Assembly (NCBI GenBank): GCA_001724245.1
Contig: MEDX01000028.1
Span: 1-41,293 of the forward strand
DNA: 41,293 nt
Source of the DNA: Fonticula-like sp. SCN 57-25
Lineage: Eukaryota > Nucleariida > Rotosphaerida
Direction of reading: 5' to 3'
The notes under the pieces were generated by a model. That model did not search any database, was not told the origin of the DNA, and saw only the letters and a list, made by a program, of their open reading frames with translations. The translations under genes and the position numbers were made by a program. Shown in pieces: positions 33,101-41,293 of the stretch. Within the stretch, counting starts at the first letter, position 1. The number at the start of each line of letters is the position of its first letter.

Positions 33101-34406
33101 GACTGCCGGCACGGTCGCCTGCAACAACGTTTGCATGTGGGACGGCGAAAAGTGGAACGCGCTCGGCCTCGGTGTCGCCTACGAGACGACCACCCCCATC
33201 ATCAACGACATGAAGCTGTACGGCGGCCGTCTCTACGTGGGCGGCTACTTTAACAGCGCGGGTGGCATTGTGGTCCGCAACCTCGCCGTGTGGACGCCGT
33301 GGACAGGAACGTGGGCGCCCATTGCCCAGTTTGCGACGCCGACCAACCCGATTACGTCGATCGATGTCGCGGCTGAGAATGACATTGTCGTCGTGTCTGG
33401 AACGTGCGTACTGGAGAATTTTTTGTGGGTCTTTTTGGCGCGTTTTTGTGATCGTTTAGGGGCATTTTATTTTATTTTAGCTCAAATTTGCTCAATTTCG
33501 TGTCATTTTTTGCCATTTTCACAATGATTTCTTTTGACTTACTCTTGTTTCCAGCTACATTGGCCGTCTCACCGAGGATAAGGACGCTTTCGATACAATC
33601 CCGTCGCTCGGAGGCGGCGCGTCCGTGAGCCGCGCCCGGTACTGGCCCGCCCACAACATCCCCTCTGTCGAGAAGGGCACCCGCGCGCTCCCCTCTGGCA
33701 ACGTCCTCCTCATTACCGGCCAGAACCTCCTCCCCGGCAGCTCCAGTGCGCCCCCCCATTGGTCCCCTTTTTTTTTCTTTTGCTGACTCACTTTCCGCCT
33801 CAGTGGCCGCCTCGATGGTGATGTTTGACGGCAGCAACTACCGCCCGGTCTCGTACACGACCACGTCGGCTACGGGCACCGCTTCGGGCCTGGTCAGCGG
33901 CGCCATCGACGGCCCGTACAGTGCGTCTTTCGCGCCCACAATGCTGCCACAGTACTGAAAATGTTTTTTTTTGTCTCTTTTTAGCCGGCCTTGCCACGTG
34001 GCAGATTGCGCTTATCGCCGTCTTCTCGTGCCTCTTTGTGCTGCTGATCATCTTCCTGATCGTCTTCTTCCTTGTCATCCGCCCGCGCCGCAACAAGAAC
34101 AAGGACAAGAAGGCCGACAAGTCCGCCTCGCAAAACTCGATTCCGATGACGTCCACCCCGTCGCAGAACAACACTGGCGGCAACGAGGGCAAGCTTATTG
34201 CTCTGTACGCAATTTGATTGGTCGATAGATGTGGCTGACATGTTGACAGGCACTCGTTCCACGCGCGCCCCGGCGAGGACAACGAGCTCAGCATTGAGCA
34301 GAATGACGTCATCACGATTGTCCGCGCGGACTCGTCCGATTGGTGGGAGGGCGAGCTGAACGGCCGCCGCGGTGTCTTCCCGGCAAACTATGTCAAGCGC
34401 ATGTAA
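30158..34406 (+). CDS. RAX2: RAX2-like cortical polarity protein with a C-terminal cytosolic SH3 domain
   Basis: Type I membrane protein, 1217 residues in ten exons with introns at 30626-30679, 30850-30901, 31350-31405, 31593-31646, 31995-32055, 33404-33554, 33746-33803, 33921-33984 and 34205-34249. A hydrophobic signal (FLIAAAALLLLSQNAQA) is followed by kelch-like beta-propeller repeats of the Rax2 type (LYIGGSFSS, LYAGGDFSI, LFVGGGFQS, LLVGGTFTRS, VFVGGRFSTAG, LYVGGYFNSAGG) split by a discoidin-like insert (about SWLGVNGGTSTLVLDLGYS). A transmembrane helix (WQIALIAVFSCLFVLLIIFL, about 1097-1122), a basic/polar linker and an SH3 domain (ALHSFHARPGEDNELS ... DWWEGELNGRRGVFPANYV) complete it. 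Fungal Rax2 marks old division sites. Start could instead be the ATG at 30230, which gives a tighter signal peptide. Confidence 0.9.
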
Positions 34407-34811
34407 GCGCGAAATTCCCGCCGCAGTTTTCATGCAAGTTTGCTGCGGTTATATATCCATTTTGATGGTGAAATATGATATTTTTTTATGTTCTCTACGA
34501 GTGTAGCCTATCGTGCTTTTCTCTATATATTTTTTCTCCGTCGTTTGTTGCTTTCTTTTTCGGTGCAGTTTTGATCGATGGAGTCGTTGCGTTGATGTTT
34601 CTTGCTCTCTCTTTGCATGAGTTTTCCAGGTTTAGTAAAGGTATAGGTTATCTATTATAAAGTGAGCACAAAGTGTCCAAATACGCGCTGAACAAGCGGT
34701 TTTAAAAAGAAACAAGTGTCCAAATACGCGGCTTTTATTATAAAAAGGCACTTAAAAACGATCAAATATTGACTCTTGGACCACCACCAATGTACACGTA
34801 ATAAAAAAAAC
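34407..34811. other. Convergent 3' intergenic region with a 17-bp direct repeat
   Basis: 405 nt between the RAX2-like and HDAC-like stop codons. AAGTGTCCAAATACGCG occurs twice, at 34671-34687 and 34714-34730. The rest is AT-rich and otherwise unremarkable. Confidence 0.55.
34671..34730 (+). repeat. 17-bp direct repeat
   Basis: AAGTGTCCAAATACGCG at 34671-34687 and again at 34714-34730, period 43 nt, in a convergent intergenic region. No matching gene or structure explains it. Confidence 0.85.
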
Positions 34812-36124
34812 TTAAAAGTAGAGCTGCCTGTGGCTATTTATAACGACCGCCTGCAGCGCCCCCTTGAACACGTCCAGCCTCGCGTCCGCCAGCAGCTTCA
34901 ACTGCCCCTCGGCGACCAATGGAAAACCGCCATCCAGCGCGCCGCTTCCCGCGCTCACAAGCACAGGAATGTTCCTTTCGAGCGCCAGCCTATAAACAAG
35001 CATGTTTCGCTCCTGCATTGTGACACGTGATAGGCCGAGCGGCGAGCTGATGCTGCAGAGGGATTCGACGCCGGGGCGGTAGACGATCAGTTCGGGGCGG
35101 ACTGTTTCGATGACGTCTTGAAGGGCGGTCGTGACGGCCGACATGTAAAGGTGGTCGGGCGTGCCAGCCTGTAAATATTACACATTAGATATGAGGCAAA
35201 GTGCAAACTGCGAATTAAATGTACCTTGCATTCGACGAAAAAGTCGCAGGGGGATTGGCCAGCGCCGGCGCCGTCAGAGTGTATTGAAAAGGTGTAGATG
35301 GAGCCGTCGCCGGACTTTGATATCTCTGTATCATACAAAGTAAGTAAATTTGATATAAAGTATTCAAATAGCTGAATAGGGACGTGCCTCGGGCGGCGGT
35401 GCACGTCACGGAAGGATAGTCGGCGCTGAGGTCGCAGACGAGGATGCGCTTGTAGAGGCCTTCGTGAAGCGCAGACGCTGTTAAAAAGCGCCAAATTAGC
35501 ACCCTTTTTGCTCTTTTTACGCATCAATTATAGTAAAAGTCGTACCACATGCGATGGCGACGTCGTCAAAGAGGCTTGCGTCGATGCTGAGGTTGTCCGG
35601 GAACGGCCTCGGGCTGCCGCCCACGAGGTTTCCCGCGATCTGCTCGCCGCTTTTGAGTGCGCGCACCGCCTGCAGCGCACCGCCCACCGTGCACAGGTGA
35701 TGACGCAGCTCGGCCTCGCCGCCGCGCGTCGCCAGCGGGCCGATGGTCGCGTCAGGGATCGCCCCATCTGGGCCGCCGAGGAGTGCAATGTCGCTCCCGC
35801 AGCTCAGCAGGCGCGCCTTTTTTGGCATCGAGCGGAGCGCGTCGAGCGTGCACGGCTCGGCGGGCGACACCACAAAGCCGGGGATCGTCTATTTCGCGCA
35901 GAAAGTGTGAGAAAAGATCGCGATCGGCGGGGGATCGCGGCGCACCTCGAGCTCCTCGCGGACTTGGCTATAGAGCGCATGGGGGGCATCGCCATCGCTC
36001 TTGTTGGCGGGATATCGCGCATGATCGGAAAAGAAAACGGGCTTTATGAAAGATGGACACACATATTGTTAGTGCGAAAGGAAAGAAACAATGAATGTCG
36101 GCGTACCACGCGGCGCGCGGGCAT
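34812..36124 (-). CDS. Degenerate class IV histone deacetylase-like protein (HDAC11 fold, catalytic residues lost)
   Basis: Six exons on the minus strand (36124-36107, 36041-35946, 35888-35546, 35477-35388, 35325-35225, 35168-34812), 334 residues. The order of blocks follows the arginase/deacetylase fold and resembles HDAC11: PVFFSDHARYP at the start, TVGGALQAVRAL, NLVGGSPRPFPDN (HDAC11 NVGGGFHHCSSD), LFDDVAIA, ILVCDLSAD (IIDLDAHQ), IYTFSIHS, RPELIVYRPGVESL (PDVVVYNAGTDIL), PLGLSRVTMQERNMLVYRLA (RLGGLSISPAGIVKRDELVF) and NIPVLVSAGSG. The active-site His pair is replaced by Arg-Pro, the metal-binding Asp and His of DLDAH by Ser and Asp, and the second metal Asp by Glu. One intron appears to be GC-AG. 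The frame is open throughout, so it is likely a pseudoenzyme rather than a pseudogene. Confidence 0.72.
35326..35387 (-). other. Probable GC-AG intron (donor GCACGT)
   Basis: The only donor that joins the ILVCDLSADYPSVTC exon to EISKSGDGSIYTFSIHS in the right phase is CGAG/GCACGT. GT alternatives nearby are out of phase or delete the block after DLSAD. It has the local donor pattern with T changed to C. Confidence 0.6.
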
Positions 36125-36362
36125 GCGCCCCGCCAGCGCCCGGACCCACATTCAGGCCAACCCCAGATGATTGCAAAGTGCAAATCGCAAACTGCAAACT
36201 GGGATTTGTCAGCCCCAGACTCGCCGGTTTCGCAATCATCGATCATCAGCGACGTCGCGAGGTCGCTTGGCGGCGTTGGCAGTTTGCGAGCGGATCTCTG
36301 CCACGACGGTAGACGCGTATTTTTGTGCTAGTAATTTGCGTTTTTATTGAGCATTTATTACC
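36125..36362. promoter_or_regulatory. Bidirectional promoter (HDAC-like / ZNF598) with GCAAACTG repeats
   Basis: 238 nt between divergent starts. It contains GCAAAGTGCAAA at 36173-36184, two overlapping GCAAACTG copies at 36187-36201, GATCATCAGCGA at 36241-36252 and CAGTTTGC at 36280-36287. These resemble elements upstream of DBP5 and the kinesin gene. Confidence 0.55.
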
Positions 36363-38935
36363 ATGGAGGACGCTGCTCAGGACTGCGTCGTTTGCCGCGA
36401 GCCTATCCGGTACTATCTGCTCGGCCCTTGCGATCATCGCCACACGTGCCACCTGTGCGGCCTGCGCATGCGCGCCTTGTACGAGACCAAGACATGCCCT
36501 TATTGCAAGCTTGAGGCTCCCAAGGCGATATTCACGTCGGACCCGTCGACGCCGTTTAATTTGATACGGCTAGGGACGATGCATGAGCATCGAAAACTGC
36601 AGATCTTTTGCGAAACGCCCGAGCTGCTGCGCGAGGTGGAGCATTTGCTACAGTTCAATTGCCCGGACTGCGGTACTTCATGCAAAAGAAAAGACGAGCT
36701 TAACCAGCATATCAAGAAAGAGCATCCAAAGCTGAGTTTATGGTGCGTCTCGATTGTTCTCTTTTTAGTGTGATTCCATTGCTGATCCGATGCTGACGCA
36801 GCCACATTTGCGTTGACAATCGCAAGTACTTTTTCCACGAGCACAAGCTGTACACGCAGTCTCAGCTTGACCGCCACCGCCGCGAGGGCGACCCGGACGA
36901 CCGCTCTTTCCGCGGCCATCGCCAGTGCCCGTTCTGCCGCAAGTGGGTGTTTGCCGACTCTGAGTACTACGACCACATGGAGCAGAACCACCACTTTTGC
37001 TTCATCTGCCGCCACGAGGGCAAGTTTGATCAGCACTACGCCGACTATCCCGCTCTCGTACGTAATTTGAAGCCGTGAAAGTTTCATTTTTGTGTGAGCT
37101 GAAGATCATGTTGCCTCGTCGTTTATTGTTTCACGTCGTTCCGTGTCGATAATTATGAAATCCACGTCATTTCAATGCCATTTTCATGTCATTTTCATTG
37201 TTTAGCATTTTTCATTGTTTTTTCCTCTCTTCTAACACTTTTTCTTCAGGAACGCCACTTTGAGCAAGCCCACTTTCTGTGCACCGACCCTCTCTGCCGC
37301 AACCAGTACATGGCCTTCAAGACCGAGCTCGACCTCAAGGCCCACCACACGCAAGTCCACCTCCCCGGCCTCAAGCTGTCACGTGCCCAAGAGCGCCAGC
37401 TTCGCCAGGTCGACCTCGGCTTTTCGTACGGCGCGCCCGGCCCGACCGGCGGCCGCGAAAGCCGCGAAAGCCGCGAGCAGCGCCGCGGGCCGTCTCGCCA
37501 GTCGCAGCATCAGCAGAACCAGCAGAACCAGCAGAATCAGGCACAAAATCAGCAGAATCAGCAGCAAAGGGCGCAGCAGCGTGAGCAGCAGCGCGAGCAG
37601 CGCGAGCTAAAGGCGGAAGAGGAGCGCGCTGCTGCTCGCGCTGCCGAGGCACAAAAGCTGACATGGGAAGAGCCGATTTATGTTGTCGCGTCAAACAATT
37701 CGTCGCGCGTTTCGTCGCCGACGGCGGCGTCGGCGGCAGCCGCGGCGGCCGCAATGGACGCGTGGGACGCGCCGTCTGCAAGTGAACTGCCGTCAACTGC
37801 AAGCAGCAGCAAGACAGTTCGACCGCCGCCCGGATTTGGCGCGCCACCTGGCCTCGCCCCTTCTGCTTCTTCTTCTTCTGCTTCAGCGCCGCCACCTGGT
37901 CTGCCGACCGGCCCACAGCGCAAAGAAAATGCGCGCCCGTCGGTCAAGACGCGCGCGCCCGCCGGTTTTGGCCAGCTTTCCACGACCGTTGCGGGTCCGA
38001 CGCGCGCGTCACGTGTGTCGGGATGGGACGACGACGAAGAAGAATTCGAACCTTTGCCGCCGCCGACGGAGAAATCATCAGAAGCATCTTCAGATGATTT
38101 GTTGCAGGCAGAGGACAGTGACTTGCGACTTGACCGCGAGCGTCAGCGCCAGCGCGCGTCATCACTGACGTCATCAACGTCTGCTTCTGCTTCGCCCGCG
38201 TCGCCCGCCGCGCCCGCCGCGACGCCGCTTATGCAGCGCAAAAACAATGAACTTATGGACCGCGTGCGCCAAGCGCTCGACAACCGCGAAGAATTTGTTA
38301 GTCAATTCCGCTCGGCATCGCGCGCATTTCAGCAGGGAACGACCGACGCGGCCACTTTTTACCGCTTTTACGTCGCGACGCTCGGGCCGAGCGCGTCGGC
38401 GCTCTTCCCACTGCTCGTTGAAGCACTTCCGGATGAGGCAAAGCGCAGTGAATTGTTGCGTGCAGAGGCCGACTGGAAGGCTGGTCGCAAGCCTTCTTCT
38501 TCTTCAGGTTCATCTTCAGGTGGTTCTTCAAGTGCTTCTGGCCAGAAAAAGGCGAAAATTCTTGTTTTGCGGCCGACCGCCGGCTCTGCTTTCGTCTCAA
38601 AAGGCAAAGGTGCCGCTGCGGCGCCGCGCGCGGCCGACCCCTGGGAGACGCAAAAACTCCAACAAAGTCTGCTCAAGCGTTGCACTGTCTGCAGCGCCCC
38701 AGTGTCTGTGCGCGACTATGACTGGCACTTGGCATCTCACATTGGCGGGTCGTCTTCCGGGTCGCGGCCAGTGACGCCAGTGACGCCCGTTGATGAGAGC
38801 GCGTTCCCTGCGCTCGGCGGGAAGCAGGCGGCCGCGCCGGTCGGGTGGGTCGGGAGGAACGGCGGCGGGGCGGCGGCGCCGTCGGCGGATATGTTTCCGG
38901 CGCTGCCGACAAAGGGGAAGGCGCCGAGGAAATAG
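36363..38935 (+). CDS. HEL2: E3 ubiquitin ligase ZNF598/Hel2 (ribosome-collision sensor)
   Basis: RING ligase that ubiquitinates 40S proteins on collided ribosomes to start ribosome-associated quality control. Exons 36363-36742, 36802-37057, 37250-38935; 773 residues. An N-terminal RING (CVVCREPIRYYLLGPCDHRH ... CPYCK, about 8-51) is followed by the family's C2H2/LIM-like zinc-finger region: FNCPDCGTSCKRKDELNQH, HICVDNRKYFFHEHKLYTQS, QCPFCRKWVFADSEYYDHM, CFICRHEGKFDQHYADYPAL and ERHFEQAHFLCTDPLCRNQY. The long C-terminal half is low-complexity (Gln/Asn repeats near 37500-37570, Ala/Ser/Pro). A last C2H2-like finger lies at about residue 689 (CTVCSAPVSVRDYDWHLASH). The second intron is 192 nt, longer than average. 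The start is the first ATG in good context (ACCATGGAG). Confidence 0.94.
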
Positions 38936-39304
38936 AAGAGTGGCGCAGTTTTGTATAACGAGGATGTATTTAAAGATATAATGAACTATTTTGATTAGAT
39001 ATCGGCTCGGGATACTTGGAAAGTGGGGTGAATATGTGGATTTAGGCGTTGAATGGTGTGTTTTATAAGTCAAAAATGAACGAAAGAGAAGCAAAATTTT
39101 CAATAATGGGGCAATTTTGGATATAAAAAGCACATTGTCAGTGCTATTTTTCTATCGTTTTCATTTCTATACATGCATTTTTGCATGCACTTTTGTATAC
39201 AACGCTTACACACACTGTACGTTCCGTTTCCACGCTCAATTTTTATCAGATGCAAACTGATCTTAGTTTGCAGTGTTTCAAGCTGTCGTCATCCCCCCTG
39301 CGCG
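38936..39304. promoter_or_regulatory. Intergenic region upstream of PIGZ
   Basis: 369 nt, AT-rich. It holds a near-palindromic CATGCATTTTTGCATGC at about 39172-39188, GCAAACTG at 39252-39259 and an inverted AGTTTGCAG at 39265-39273, about 30 nt before the start codon. The element fits the motif set seen at other promoters here. Confidence 0.45.
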
Positions 39305-41293
39305 ATGTCGAGCGTCGAGCGGCCCCGCTGGCTGCTGCTCTACGCCTCGCTCGCCGTCCTTCGCGTGCTTCTCTCCGTTCTTCAAGGCGGATACGTCCAC
39401 GCGGACGAGTTTTTTCAGTCGCCCGAGCCGATATCGGGCGCCCTCTTTGGGTATCGCGTGCATTACGCCTGGGAGTGGCGGGATGGCCCGCACGGGATCA
39501 GCCGCAGCGCAGTCATTCCTCTATTGAATAGCGGCCTTCCCTTGTGGCTTCTTCAGCAGACCCGCCTCGCCGACAATGCGTGGGCGCTGCTCATCATCCC
39601 GCGTCTATTCAGCGTACTGTGGTCGTTTGCGATTGACGTGTGCGTCGTGCTGCTGTGCCGCCGCGCAGGGATGCCGACGCGCACGCCGCTTCTCCTGCTC
39701 GCATCCTCGTACGTAATGTGCGTCTTTTGCGGCCGCCCGTTCTCGAACGGTGCCGAAGCAGTCGTCCTGATGCTCTCTCTCGTCGCGGCCGCGCATCGCC
39801 ACTCGTTCCTCTTTGGCATCCTGTGCGCCATCGGCGTCTTTACGCGCGTCACCTTCCCCGCCTTTGCACTCCCCATCGGCGTCGCGCTCCTCTACGACGC
39901 CCTTTCGCGCCGCCGCATTTTCCTCTGCGCTTTCTCAATCGCCTCTGGCGCGCTCTTTGCCACCGCCCTGTGCGTCGCCGCCGACAGCGCCTTTTTCGGC
40001 CGCCCCTTCCTCGCCGCCCCCCTCAACAACGCCCTCTACAACGCACAGTCAGCACACCTCGCCGACCACGTGCTCCACCCGCGCTACGTCCACGTGCTCC
40101 TCAACCTCCCCATGCTCTTTTCTCCCGCCGCACCGCTGTGGCTCGCCTGGCGCGCCCTTTCCGGCGTCCGCCGCTGGCTCGCCGCCCTCAACGACCTCCA
40201 GCGCGTCTGCCTCGCCGTGATTACGTCATCTTTGCTAATTTTGTCGGCGATTCCGCACCAAGAGCCGCGCTTTCTCGTCCCGCTGGCGGCGCCGCTCGCC
40301 ATCGTCGCTGCTAGTGATAGCATTGTGACACGCGCAGGGCCGGCGGCCGTCGCTTTGTGGATTGCGTTCAATGTGATTGGTGGAATTGGGTATGGCCACG
40401 TGCACCAGGGCGGGCTTGTGCCTGCGCTTGTGTATGTGCGGCAGAGTGTCATTGAGGGGCGGGTGGCGGCGACGGAAATTCAAGTAGTTAGGGAAGTGAT
40501 GAGGGGGTTGCCGGGGGCGGAAGAAGGGATAAATATGCTGAAAAGTGATTGGAAAGGGGTGAAAAGTGGTGATTTGGAGGCGATTTGTGGTGATTTAGAG
40601 ACGATTTGTGAAGAATTTGCGTCAATTTGCACTGAATTGACTGTCAAATGCGATGCATTGGCGACAATTTCCGGTGATCTAGCGACTGTTTCAAATGAAG
40701 TATCGACAATTTCAGGCGAATTGGCGACTACTTCTAATGAGTTGTCAACCATTTCCGGTGAATTATCAACAATTTCAGGTGATTTGGCTGTCCAATCAGA
40801 AACATTACCGAGCGAAATTACCTATGAACTTTCCCCCCTCACCACCGCCCTCGAGCTCATCACCGCCCTTTCCCTCATCCGCCACGCACATTCCTCCACT
40901 TCCCTATCACCCATATTAACCGCCGCCGTCGCCGCTCGCCTTCCTTTTATTTCCCTCTTCTTCTGGCACACTTATATGCCGCCGCGTTACCTTTTAGCGC
41001 GCCGCGACGACCGCGTCAAAATTACCGACCTTTCAGGCGCGCCAGCACAAGAACTCGCCACTGAATTGGCCACGTGGCGTGAATCAGCGATGGCCACGTG
41101 GAATGAATCGTCACGTGATAATGCGCGTGCTTTTCTGTTTGCGCCCGCGACGGCGCCCATGGACGAGCTGGCGGCGGCGTGCGGTAATAGTTGTGGTCGG
41201 CTTGAAGTGATTGAGAGGTTTGCGCCTCACGTGACCATGGAGCATTTTGGGAGGTATTTTGAGATGGGAATGCGGCCTGGGCTCTTTCAGCTT
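39305..41293 (+). CDS. PIGZ: GPI mannosyltransferase 4 (PIGZ/SMP3), 3' partial, with a heptad-repeat insertion
   Basis: ER enzyme of the GT22 family that adds a fourth mannose to GPI anchors; an essential cell-wall step in yeast. A single exon is open from the ATG at 39305 to the window end (663 codons, no stop seen), so the C-terminus is cut. The N-terminal catalytic motif is HADEFFQSPEP (His32, Asp34, Glu35; HPDEFFQSPE in relatives), with FTRVTFPAF, PHQEPRFLVPL and the late HTYMPPRYLL motif that marks the SMP3/PIGZ branch. It has many hydrophobic helices. Residues about 421-505 are a run of seven-residue repeats (SGDLATI, SGELATT, SGELSTI) that splits the protein before the C-terminal part. 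The only intron-free gene recognised here. Confidence 0.9.
   Translation, partial: MSSVERPRWLLLYASLAVLRVLLSVLQGGYVHADEFFQSPEPISGALFGYRVHYAWEWRDGPHGISRSAVIPLLNSGLPLWLLQQTRLADNAWALLIIPRLFSVLWSFAIDVCVVLLCRRAGMPTRTPLLLLASSYVMCVFCGRPFSNGAEAVVLMLSLVAAAHRHSFLFGILCAIGVFTRVTFPAFALPIGVALLYDALSRRRIFLCAFSIASGALFATALCVAADSAFFGRPFLAAPLNNALYNAQSAHLADHVLHPRYVHVLLNLPMLFSPAAPLWLAWRALSGVRRWLAALNDLQRVCLAVITSSLLILSAIPHQEPRFLVPLAAPLAIVAASDSIVTRAGPAAVALWIAFNVIGGIGYGHVHQGGLVPALVYVRQSVIEGRVAATEIQVVREVMRGLPGAEEGINMLKSDWKGVKSGDLEAICGDLETICEEFASICTELTVKCDALATISGDLATVSNEVSTISGELATTSNELSTISGELSTISGDLAVQSETLPSEITYELSPLTTALELITALSLIRHAHSSTSLSPILTAAVAARLPFISLFFWHTYMPPRYLLARRDDRVKITDLSGAPAQELATELATWRESAMATWNESSRDNARAFLFAPATAPMDELAAACGNSCGRLEVIERFAPHVTMEHFGRYFEMGMRPGLFQL
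40565..40818 (+). repeat. PIGZ: 21-bp degenerate tandem repeat inside PIGZ coding sequence
   Basis: About twelve imperfect 21-bp units encode heptads of the form S-G-[DE]-L-x-T-I. Hydrophobic Leu and Ile alternate 3-4, as in a coiled coil. Third positions are AT-richer than in the flanking coding sequence, suggesting later expansion. Units are degenerate, not identical, so the array is not very recent. Confidence 0.8.

Noticed and set aside
1-41293. Bacterial or viral origin, operons, CRISPR arrays or mobile elements
   Set aside because: Every gene but one has spliceosomal introns, the proteins are eukaryotic nuclear families, and no transposase, reverse transcriptase, terminal repeat or regular spacer array was seen.

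Overview
The window is nuclear DNA from a compact, intron-rich eukaryotic genome. I resolve 21 protein-coding genes, the first cut at its 5' side and the last at its 3' side, with about 69 introns inferred from conserved protein families. Most introns are 41-82 nt, with CTAAC/CTGAC-like branch sites and CAG/TAG acceptors. No rRNA, tRNA, transposon or CRISPR array is visible. The gene set is opisthokont: it mixes fungal hallmarks (a RAX2 cortical landmark, a Ypd1 phosphorelay protein, a Tgl/SDP1 lipase) with genes kept by animals and early branches but absent from well-known yeasts (DHTKD1, a TMEM181-like protein, KIF15-type kinesin-12, translin, Cramped, NFRKB-like, a d4-type double PHD protein). 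My best guess is a non-Dikarya, early-diverging fungus or a close relative. This is inference, not shown.

Layout. 1-5.2 kb: Tgl/SDP1 lipase (+), Cramped-like (-), DHHC palmitoyltransferase (-). 5.4-12.2 kb: DHTKD1 (+), PAF1 (-), translin (+), YPD1 (-). 12.8-21.9 kb: a zinc-finger/DBP5 helicase (+), WDR12/YTM1 (-), kinesin-12 (+), FAHD1 (+). 22-27.1 kb: NFRKB-like (-), double PHD protein (+), RPS28 (-), RPLP2 (+), TAF8 (+). 27.4-41.3 kb: TMEM181-like (-), RAX2 with an SH3 tail (+), degenerate class IV HDAC (-), ZNF598/Hel2 (+), PIGZ/SMP3 (+, runs off the end).

There is no operon-like pathway. The genes do cluster by theme: transcription and chromatin (Cramped, PAF1, NFRKB-like, PHD protein, TAF8, pseudo-HDAC), mRNA export and translation (DBP5, RPS28, RPLP2, ZNF598, WDR12), membrane and cell surface (DHHC, TMEM181-like, RAX2, PIGZ). 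Several pairs are divergent over 130-290 bp and probably share promoters.

Most interesting: (1) a 5' splice-site consensus of GTRCGY, with C at +4 in nearly every intron, including two probable GC-AG introns that read GCRCGT; (2) a histone-deacetylase-fold protein that has lost its catalytic and metal-binding residues; (3) a C2H2 zinc finger spliced in frame onto DBP5; (4) a RAX2 protein with a cytosolic SH3 domain; (5) a Tgl lipase with Arg-Gln in place of the catalytic Asp-Gly; (6) a heptad-repeat insertion in a GPI mannosyltransferase; (7) a GCAAACTG/CAGTTTGC motif recurring upstream of several genes.
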